Of a DNA stretch of 5,762 bases, positions 5,419 through 5,762 are shown piece after piece (within the stretch, counting starts at the first letter, position 1; each line of letters opens with the position of its first letter). The notes under the pieces are model-generated. The model was given only the letters and a program-made list of their open reading frames with translations, did not search any database and had not been told where the DNA came from. Position numbers and translations under genes: made by a program. Source of the DNA: Massilia sp. (GTDB lineage Bacteria; Pseudomonadota; Gammaproteobacteria; Burkholderiales; Burkholderiaceae_D); contig JAQGNM010000217.1 of the NCBI GenBank assembly GCA_028291845.1, positions 1 to 5,762 on the forward strand. The letters are read 5' to 3'.

Positions 5419-5762
5419 ATGAAGACGATCATCGCAGCGGGTTGCATGGCATGCGCGTTGGCCGGTATCGGTGGCCAGGCCGTCGCGGGCACTGTCATCG
5501 GCGGCTCGGCCTTGCTCGACGCCGGCAAGGAAGCCCAGCTCGAACGCTGGCTTGGCGCCGGCCAGTTCAATCTCCAGAATGTGTATACGCGCCGCCCTGG
5601 CGACACGTCGCTCGACTTCCACGAGGGCGCGGACGGGAAGGGCGCGACGTTCACGCTGCTCGAAGTGACGAACCGGAGCGGCGCCACCTACCTGGTCGGC
5701 GGCTACAATCCCCAAAGCTGGTCGCTGGACGACGGCTGGCATGAAACCGACCGCGACTGGCA
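5419..5762 (+). CDS. Secreted TLDc-domain protein, PEP-CTERM-associated type (3' end outside window)
   Basis: The first 114 residues of a reading frame that runs off the window. It opens with a Sec signal peptide: MK, a hydrophobic core (about 4-18) and a likely cleavage site AVA|G after residue 23. The mature part carries the start of a TLDc domain: LERWLGAGQFNLQNVYTRR (41-59), then SLDFHEGADGKGATFTLLEV (64-83) and YLVGGYNPQSW (91-101). TLDc domains are best known from eukaryotic oxidative-stress proteins and their molecular role is poorly settled. From memory, proteins with this combination in betaproteobacteria end in a PEP-CTERM anchor, which cannot be seen here. The start is supported by the signal peptide and by GGGGA five bases upstream. 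A terminator and a candidate -10 separate it from the operon. TLDc recognition is by pattern only. Confidence 0.8.
   Translation, partial: MKTIIAAGCMACALAGIGGQAVAGTVIGGSALLDAGKEAQLERWLGAGQFNLQNVYTRRPGDTSLDFHEGADGKGATFTLLEVTNRSGATYLVGGYNPQSWSLDDGWHETDRDW

Overview
The window looks like chromosomal DNA of a GC-rich betaproteobacterium, most likely of the Oxalobacteraceae (Massilia / Duganella / Janthinobacterium type). This is inferred from G/C-ending codon use, from an exosortase-type CPBP protease, and from a secreted TLDc protein of a kind associated with PEP-CTERM proteins. No taxonomic search was possible. All real genes are on the + strand. There are no RNA genes, insertion sequences, CRISPR arrays or phage genes.

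Layout. (1) 1-792 is the C-terminal part of an ABC-F ATPase of the Uup type, closed by a perfect-stem intrinsic terminator (822-857). (2) 865-1557 encodes a CPBP/CAAX-type intramembrane protease. It resembles the branch that accompanies exosortase/PEP-CTERM systems, and its start codon lies only a few bases after the terminator. (3) A 112-bp gap (1558-1669) has a small hairpin, a -10-like hexamer and a TTTTGCA direct repeat. (4) 1670-5281 is a three-gene nucleotide-sugar operon: galE (UDP-hexose 4-epimerase), a sugar-1-phosphate nucleotidyltransferase with a C-terminal beta-helix, and a bifunctional manC-type mannose-1-phosphate guanylyltransferase / mannose-6-phosphate isomerase. The last two overlap by ATGA. 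A strong terminator (5302-5348) ends the operon. (5) From 5419 a new unit begins with a signal-peptide protein carrying a TLDc domain, cut off by the window end.

How they fit together. The operon would supply UDP-Gal (and perhaps UDP-GalNAc), GDP-mannose and one further NDP-sugar for surface polysaccharide. In exosortase-bearing bacteria, exopolysaccharide production and PEP-CTERM protein sorting go together. The CPBP protease on one side and the TLDc secreted protein on the other fit that theme. However, no exosortase gene and no PEP-CTERM tail is visible here, so the link is inferred.

Most of the window is ordinary housekeeping and envelope metabolism. The points worth a second look are: a cysteine at the GalE specificity gate, a terminator abutting the protease start, a (TA)6 tract just before a Shine-Dalgarno sequence, an AT-rich palindromic island inside a GC-rich gene, and the secreted TLDc protein.
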